Shown: positions 58,201 through 64,000 of the stretch, in pieces
Layout of the letters: every line of letters begins with the position of its first letter
Position numbering within the stretch: position 1 is the stretch's first letter
Notes under the pieces: generated by a model
Told to the model about the DNA's origin: nothing
Databases searched by the model: none
Seen by the model: only the letters and a program-made list of their open reading frames with translations
Assembly (NCBI GenBank): GCA_903813345.2
Contig: CAIIXF020000005.1
Coordinates: 31,005,375 to 31,069,374 of the forward strand
Reading direction: 5' to 3'
DNA: 64,000 nucleotides
Origin: Owenia fusiformis
Taxonomy: Eukaryota; Annelida; Polychaeta; Sabellida; Oweniidae
Position numbers and translations under genes: made by a program

Positions 58201-59482
58201 TTTAACATTTTGTGTAGGTTCATCTGCATCGTCTGTGACAAACCCTCTAGCCCTTCCCCTTGCAGACCCTTGGTCACAGCTGGGCGAGTGTGGGTCTTGC
58301 TATATGGTGCGGTATCTATTACAACTTTTTGATCAACCCCAAATACTTTTGTAAGCGTTGTTCTTGCTGCAGTCCTAAATGATAATACATCAGACGACTG
58401 CTTAAAACAGACTCCATAATTCCTAGGATTTAGGATAAAGGTGTAATATTTTCCAGCTAAGTATATTGTGAAGACATCTCCGTATTCTTTCTGGCAGTCC
58501 GACAGGAACTTGTATGCATCTTTGTTAAACTCTAGACCGCTTCCAAGGAATGGGACCTTATAAGGAACTAGGGGCGGTTCACCAGGCTTCCTGGAAAATC
58601 AGAAATACTTGATGCTGAGGCAAAACCTTATGAACCTCAAACGCATGATAGAGATGACTTGAACCTTATTTTCAAAATTTTGATACCAAAACACATTATC
58701 GAGCATGTAGTTAGCTAAATCATCACTCAGTTTGGCATTATTTAGAAAAATAATGCCTGCATTAAAAAAGAAACGCTCAAATTTCACCAAATGTTGCTTT
58801 CTTCCTTGAAATAGAAAAAAAATTCTCTAAGAAAGCAAAAATGTAGGTCCATATTTCATTTTTATTTTTTCACTCTCTTTCTCAGACTTCACATCATATG
58901 AGAACTCAGAACAGAGAAAATAAGTACATGTATATCTACGTATCAGAAAACAAGATATTCATTCAAATTGCAAGATTGATACCATCCAAAATAAGTCAGC
59001 GTGCTCTTCAGTTATGTATGTACATGTTTTGTTTTAAGAATGTTATTTTCAGTTCCAAGTCACTGTAACTGCAACATGTCAATAAGTCTTGCAAAAAGCT
59101 CAGTTTTCCCTCTCTTTTCTCCATCATACTCTTGGTTGAAATTTATAGGGGGGTGGGGGACCAGCAGGCCTATGGCCAGCTCTTTCCAAGGGGCGGGGGG
59201 GGGGGTCTGTTTTCAAAGAATTCCTGGAAGGGGGTCAGATTCAAATATGACAATTTTGGCCCAAATCACTCTAACAGTGCTAAAAATGATGAAAATAATT
59301 GTGAGTGGGGGGGGGGGGGGGGCAAATACTCTAAACTAATGTCAAAAATTGATTATTATGTTATTGTCAGATCCCCCTAGAAATATTAGAATTATAGATT
59401 TTTCTTACCTGTGTCTTACAAAAAATCTCATGCAGAGATACAAGACAAGTGTGACAAGAGCAACTATGTACACTGGATACAT
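55275..59482 (-). CDS. CYP7-like cytochrome P450 (clan 7)
   Basis: Six exons are bounded by GT-AG and in frame: 59409-59482, 57800-58590, 57132-57281, 56586-56764, 55752-55857 and 55275-55456. They encode 493 residues (human CYP7A1 has 504 and also six exons). Residues ~3-22 form an N-terminal membrane anchor. The I-helix segment ASQGNTIPA (281-289) is diagnostic of the CYP7/CYP8 group. The ExxR motif is SETLR (E344-R347), and HRDPEIYENPLEFQYDRFL follows. The heme loop is YGGGSSMCPGR with Cys432, where the usual leading Phe is Tyr. The end SRAGLGIMPPEKDVQIRF matches CYP7A1 and CYP7B1. Vertebrate CYP7 enzymes 7-alpha-hydroxylate sterols in the ER. The substrate here is unknown, and CYP8 or CYP39 relatives cannot be excluded. 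The gene is antisense to APPL and possibly inside one of its introns. Confidence 0.93.
55965..56130. repeat. ~37-bp minisatellite in a P450 intron
   Basis: Four to five units of the form TTTGCCAGGTTACCCATTTT plus CCGAGCCTATTAA are present, alternating with TATAAGGTAACCC variants. It lies between P450 exons 4 and 5. Confidence 0.75.
59100..59345. repeat. G-run-rich low-complexity region in P450 intron 1
   Basis: Runs of 9-14 G near 59145, 59195 and 59308 are embedded in otherwise ordinary sequence. No coding potential is credible. Confidence 0.6.
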
Positions 59483-60721
59483 ATTGATGTTTCTTTTTGT
59501 TATGCACGTATCTTACTGTTGTATAGATCTACTTCTTTATCCCTGTTCAGAGACCCTGTGGCTTATTTCATATCCCCGTCTGCAATATAAAAGTATTTGC
59601 AATATGAAAAAAATTCTCGAATATAAAGGTGTTTTTGTTAATGGGAATTTGTTTGATCTTATTATTCTGTTTGCATTTAATGTATTGAATGGAAAATAAT
59701 ACAATGAAAATTGTTCTTATCCCATTATCCAATGAAAGAGTACCTGTCCTTACATGACCCTGAAACTCAAAGGCTATAATACATGTAAAATATAATAAAC
59801 ATGTATAGTAGATTCAGTAAGAGTCCTGTGAAAGCCCTAATGCTACAAAACAAAACACTTTATACAGTGTAAAATTAAATGAAACGTTTTATCAACCTGC
59901 TTCACTGAAAGTCATGCACTACTTTGTAGATATTCAGTTATTCTCATTCAGTTATTCTTCTCAAAAGAAAGTGTAATCCTAAACTTAACATTTGTCCATT
60001 GTAAACATAGACCAGCATCATGTAAATGATGGAAATGCATATACTCACATGATTTCTCTATTTTCCTGTAAACAAGCCAAATGTTTTTGTGACCTTTTAC
60101 TTTGTATGAGCAATTTATGCCAGTCTCGTTATATTATGAATCACAACACAGTTACAACATTTTACTATTAACCTTCATATTTCAACCCTTCTAAAATAAG
60201 AAATGTATTTCACACTTAGTTTTAGTATAACATATATATGAAGTTATTGTGTGTCCAATTTTCTCTTGCAATACTTACGTAGAATTTTATATCCAATATT
60301 TAGGGATACAATGATGCTCTGACATACATAGGATACTATTCTCAACTTTCGTTTTTCTACACTCTGTCAGTAGATTGATTTCCAATTTAGTCACCACACA
60401 TTCACTAAGAGTATCTCAATATAATATTTTAACGCCAGTGCCTATTTCCAATGTGCCATTGTATTATATTTACATCGTCATTCTATATGGAATCAATCAA
60501 TGTGATTATTATTCAGCTTTCAGTGCAGGTGTACTCTCACAAACAGCAGTGACATCTATACAATCAATTTGAAGCTCATGGAACTGAATTAATTTCCTGG
60601 AAAAATTTCATTTCATATTTGAATCAAAGTTGTCAAGTTAGTGTGATATACTGGTAATTAAGGATTAAGGGCATTAAGGATCTCACCGGTATATTTCCAT
60701 TTCCTTAAGTTCATGTACATA
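59483..60721. other. P450 upstream region, no further gene
   Basis: Presumed promoter of the minus-strand P450 gene and AT-rich spacer up to the LINE. No APPL exon was recognised here. Confidence 0.4.
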
Positions 60722-63611
60722 TGTATATATATATAACTTTTATATATAACTTTTATTGACATATTGTATCATAACATGATTACATTAGTCATAAACTACT
60801 CACTAAAACTACTATCTGCTACTAAACTACTTACTAAAACTACATCTTTATAAAAATATACATGATTTGATATATTTTTTACAGAAAGCATACAAGAAAG
60901 GCAAAATATTTTAAAGTGTGATGCACAAATTTTGCTGATTATTCTAAATTGTTAAATGATTGGTATATAAATTTACCAAGATGTCGTTGGAAGATGATAT
61001 TATCATTAGAAATTATATTTATAAATAAATCGTTACTATTCAAGTCAAATGTTGGTAATATATCAGGAATTTTACTGAAAAATATTTGCCTGTGTTGAGA
61101 ATGCTTTGTACAATTTATGATAAAATGAAATTCATCCTCCACACATTTACATATATTACACAACCTTTCATTAACTGGTTTAGGTTTGGGTTTTATGTGT
61201 CTTCCAGATTCTATTTTTAACCGATGTGAACTTAACCTAAATCTACCTATTGCTAATCTATATTTTTTATTATCTAGTTTCAAATATGGTTCTAATTCAA
61301 AATCTTTCTTAAATAGCTTATATGTTCTTAATATAGGATATTGTAAAATATCATTTCTCCAATTATTTATAAATGCATTCTTTAGTTTCTTGTCAACCAA
61401 GTTTACTAAGTTGTCTGTATTTTGACTTTGGTCATCCCAATACTCTGTTAGTTCACATTTGTGAAGAATATCATAAACTTTTTCAGACCATGATTTAAAC
61501 CCTAATTCATGTTTTTCTTGACCATATAAATAAGCTTGATTTAAAATATTAGATTCTGGTAGTTTTATAAGTCTTAACCAGTATTTTATCAAAGATAATT
61601 CAATTTTGATAGATAAGGGAAATCTACCGAGGTCACCATATACTGCAGGATTAGCTGTTTGAGTTTTGACTCCTAGAATAGATTTTAAAAAGGACAAATG
61701 CAATGTTTCAATAGATTTCATCTGTTTCTTATCATACCAAATCTCACACCCATAACAAAGTATTGGACTGACTAATGAATCAAAAAGGTGAAGAGCAACA
61801 TCGGGTGGTACATCATTGAATTTCTTATACTGTTGTTTGATTTTGAATATTGCCTTTCGTGATTGTTCTTTAAGATAAGCAGTGTTAATATCAAATTTAT
61901 TGTTATCAGTAAGAATAACACCGAGATATTTATATTTATTTACACGTTCAATTTCTTGATTATTAAAAGTGAAAGGATCTGAATATTTAGAGTTAAAAAT
62001 CAGTACCTTTGTCTTAAGGGTGTTGACTATAAGTCTATTAATTTTACAGAAAGCTAAAAGTGAATCTAATAACAACTGTAGTCCATTGTGTGATTCTGAA
62101 ACAAGTACAAGATCATCTGCCCATAGTAGATGATTAAAATTGGCATCATTCAAAGTAACACCACATCTGGGTGGTAATATTTCATTTAAGTCATCTATGA
62201 AATGATTGAATAAAAATGTACTTAAAACACTTCCTTGTAAAACTCCTATTTCAGTGTCAAAAGTATCTGTGACTCCATTTTCTAACTTGAGACATGATTT
62301 AGATTTAGAGTACATGCTCTCTATTATCTTGTACATTTTAGTCTGTGGATGAATTCCAGATTTACATAGTTTATATAACAGTACCGAGCGATCTATATAA
62401 TCAAACGCCTTCCTAAAGTCAATCATACATGTATACAATGGTTTCTTATGCTGCTTGAATTTGTTAATTAGTGTTTGCAAAATAAAAATATTATCAGTTG
62501 TACGTCTATTTTCTTTATAAGCACCCTGAAGTGGGTCTGGCGAATTTTGCACTTCAGCATTAAAGACAAGACGATTTTGTATAACTGAGTCAAATAAATT
62601 TCCTATACAGGCCAGTACATTAATGCCTCGATAATTATCAGCTTTAAAACGGCTGCCTTGTTTATAAAGTGCACTGAGCATACCAATGCTCCAGTCACTT
62701 GGATATTCTCCTTTTTCAAAAATAGCATTAAATAGTGATGTAAAATCAGAAATGAGAGATTTGCAATTTTTAATAATATTAGATGGAATACCATCAATAC
62801 CAGCTGATTTGTTTGTATTCACTCTTTTCAAAGCACGCTGGACTTCGGCTTGAGTAATTTTCATGTTGACAGTATCATGGCAAAGTTGTAAATTTTTATC
62901 TTCAGGGCAAACTTGATAATTTATAACATACTGATTCATTTCCTTGAGTGCATTGTCATCAAAATATTCTATATTTGGGGGTTTAGATAGACTTTTAAAA
63001 AAGTTGAATAAATCTTTAAGTGGAACTGGCATCTGTTTAATTTTATTTCCTGGCATTGCGTTTATCAGTTTCCAGAAATCTGTAGAGTATTTGCTTTTAT
63101 TCTGAATTAAACTATCAAGCATTCCTGCTTTAAACTTTCTCTTTTCTCGTTGTTTAGTTTGATTATACTGTTTGGTTAAACTATTTATAAGATCATCACT
63201 AAATTTGTGTTTTATTGCCTCATGTACTTGTTTCTTTAAGGACTTACACTCATCATTGAACCATGAATTGATGGGAAAGGTGTGCATTTTCTTAGCTTTT
63301 AATTGTTTAAATTGAAATGTGTTATTAGATGCATAATGAATTACGTTAAGGAGCTTATTTACAAGTTCATCAGATCCAGTATCATTACATCCAAGTTCAG
63401 TGTAAAAAGATGTTAAGAGATCAATGCTAGTATTATCAGTTAATTTTTGTTTAAATTCATTTTTCTTCTTATGATCCCATTTGTATGATTTATATGTTTT
63501 AATGTTCAGGGGTTCTGATTGAATGTTTGATGATTTACTTTGATTTTCAATATCCCTTAGTAAAGATTTCCAATTGAAGTAACACTTGTATTTGTCAAAG
63601 ATTGCAGTTTA
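60722..63611 (-). mobile_element. 5'-truncated LINE retrotransposon
   Basis: The element contains the C-terminal part of a LINE ORF2 (described separately). It ends, on the minus strand, in a 3' tail of simple AATAAAAGTTATATATA-type repeats near 60722-60760. On the 5' side the coding frame stops abruptly at about 63611, with no endonuclease domain. This is the usual outcome of incomplete reverse transcription. No target-site duplication was confirmed. Confidence 0.85.
60939..63608 (-). CDS. LINE ORF2 fragment: reverse transcriptase and C-terminal zinc knuckle
   Basis: The frame is open for 889 codons without a stop, the first internal ATG being at 63287. It lacks the N-terminal APE-type endonuclease. 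Reverse transcriptase motifs appear in order: NKSAGIDGIPSNIIK, LSALYKQGSRFKADNYRGI, CMIDFRKAFDYIDR, GVLQGSVLS and the catalytic LLWADD (around residue 389 counted from 63287). A C-terminal CxxC...H...C knuckle (CNICKCVEDEFHFIINC) follows. This layout is shared by jockey-, CR1- and L2-related LINEs, and I cannot assign the clade by eye. The absence of stops over 2.67 kb suggests a fairly recent insertion, though truncation makes it immobile by itself. Confidence 0.92.
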   Translation of the reverse strand, partial: TAIFDKYKCYFNWKSLLRDIENQSKSSNIQSEPLNIKTYKSYKWDHKKKNEFKQKLTDNTSIDLLTSFYTELGCNDTGSDELVNKLLNVIHYASNNTFQFKQLKAKKMHTFPINSWFNDECKSLKKQVHEAIKHKFSDDLINSLTKQYNQTKQREKRKFKAGMLDSLIQNKSKYSTDFWKLINAMPGNKIKQMPVPLKDLFNFFKSLSKPPNIEYFDDNALKEMNQYVINYQVCPEDKNLQLCHDTVNMKITQAEVQRALKRVNTNKSAGIDGIPSNIIKNCKSLISDFTSLFNAIFEKGEYPSDWSIGMLSALYKQGSRFKADNYRGINVLACIGNLFDSVIQNRLVFNAEVQNSPDPLQGAYKENRRTTDNIFILQTLINKFKQHKKPLYTCMIDFRKAFDYIDRSVLLYKLCKSGIHPQTKMYKIIESMYSKSKSCLKLENGVTDTFDTEIGVLQGSVLSTFLFNHFIDDLNEILPPRCGVTLNDANFNHLLWADDLVLVSESHNGLQLLLDSLLAFCKINRLIVNTLKTKVLIFNSKYSDPFTFNNQEIERVNKYKYLGVILTDNNKFDINTAYLKEQSRKAIFKIKQQYKKFNDVPPDVALHLFDSLVSPILCYGCEIWYDKKQMKSIETLHLSFLKSILGVKTQTANPAVYGDLGRFPLSIKIELSLIKYWLRLIKLPESNILNQAYLYGQEKHELGFKSWSEKVYDILHKCELTEYWDDQSQNTDNLVNLVDKKLKNAFINNWRNDILQYPILRTYKLFKKDFELEPYLKLDNKKYRLAIGRFRLSSHRLKIESGRHIKPKPKPVNERLCNICKCVEDEFHFIINCTKHSQHRQIFFSKIPDILPTFDLNSNDLFINIISNDNIIFQRHLGKFIYQSFNNLE

Positions 63612-63724
63612 AACAAGGCCTTCAAATATGTCAAAGGGTTGTACTGTGTTTACCTTTCCTGGTGTTGCTAGTTGAGCTTTTTAGAAAAGTATACGCTCCT
63701 TGATAATTGTTAAAGAGGGGCTCT

Positions 63725-63818
63725 AAGTAACCAGAAAAAATCACAGTAACAAGAAAAATCGCAGTAACAGGAAAAATCAAAGTAACAAGAAAAACCAAAG
63801 TACAAGAAAAATCCTGTC
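63725..63818. repeat. ~20-bp minisatellite (CAGTAACAAGAAAAATC)
   Basis: About five degenerate units of AGTAACAAGAAAAATCACA are present in a row. The rest of the right edge (63612-64000) shows no gene. Confidence 0.75.
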
Positions 63819-64000
63819 ATGTACTGTTTGATTTCTCAAATACTAGGAGTTAAGGAACCTCCCCCAAGCATCTATTTAGGGTAATAACATCAGAATATGT
63901 AGTTCATCATCATGTTGTAAGTACTGAATGACCTTTGATGGTAAATAGCAAAAAAGTAAGATATTTGCATATGGGAAAAGGGAACAATAAAATAAAAGAA

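Noticed and set aside
59915-59945. MHYF-like codons resembling the next APPL segment
   Set aside because: The similarity is only four residues, it is not preceded by a proper acceptor in the right phase, and the frame then diverges completely from APPL.

Overview
This is animal nuclear DNA, most likely from a marine invertebrate. It is AT-rich, the genes have GT-AG introns, there are many palindromic miniature transposons and one LINE, and the conserved genes are metazoan ones (securin, DBF4, PIGP, APPL, MRPS18C, a CYP7-like P450). No bacterial, viral or CRISPR features are visible. I cannot place the species; a lophotrochozoan or an invertebrate deuterostome would both fit.

Layout from left to right. 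Positions 1-2300 hold a tandem array of about 363 bp units. A minus-strand gene of unknown function (2661-4016) encodes a protein with nine 12-residue repeats. A repeat-rich spacer follows, with a foldback element and a 92-bp tandem array. DBF4 (8152-10092, plus), the regulatory subunit of the CDC7 kinase, has one coding exon. It converges on a single-exon class A GPCR (11493-13781, minus) with a third intracellular loop of about 450 residues. A four-exon gene (17328-18940, minus) encodes a small secreted cysteine-rich EF-hand-like protein. MRPS18C (minus) has coding exons from 21100 upward and two candidate first exons, at 24838-24904 and 29875-29959. A plus-strand gene at 25164-26207 for a secreted tandem-repeat protein lies beside it, or inside its first intron.

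Farther right, securin (PTTG1-like, 32595-36039, minus) and PIGP (36469-36876, minus) follow each other on the same strand. APPL starts at 39239 on the plus strand. Its first six coding exons, covering the start of the BAR domain, run to 52888, and the rest of the gene is not seen. A complete six-exon CYP7-like P450 (55275-59482, minus) lies downstream, and would sit inside a large APPL intron if APPL continues beyond the window. A 5'-truncated LINE with a long open reverse-transcriptase frame fills 60722-63611.

The genes do not form a pathway. DBF4 and securin are both cell-cycle regulators, but nothing in the sequence links them. I see no multi-gene system new to biology. The least ordinary items are the secreted tandem-repeat precursor, the long-loop GPCR that lacks several class A landmark residues, the possible nested genes, and a dense set of structurally complete non-autonomous transposons, two of which have exact target-site duplications. 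All multi-exon models were spliced by eye; the reading frame is maintained across every junction given.
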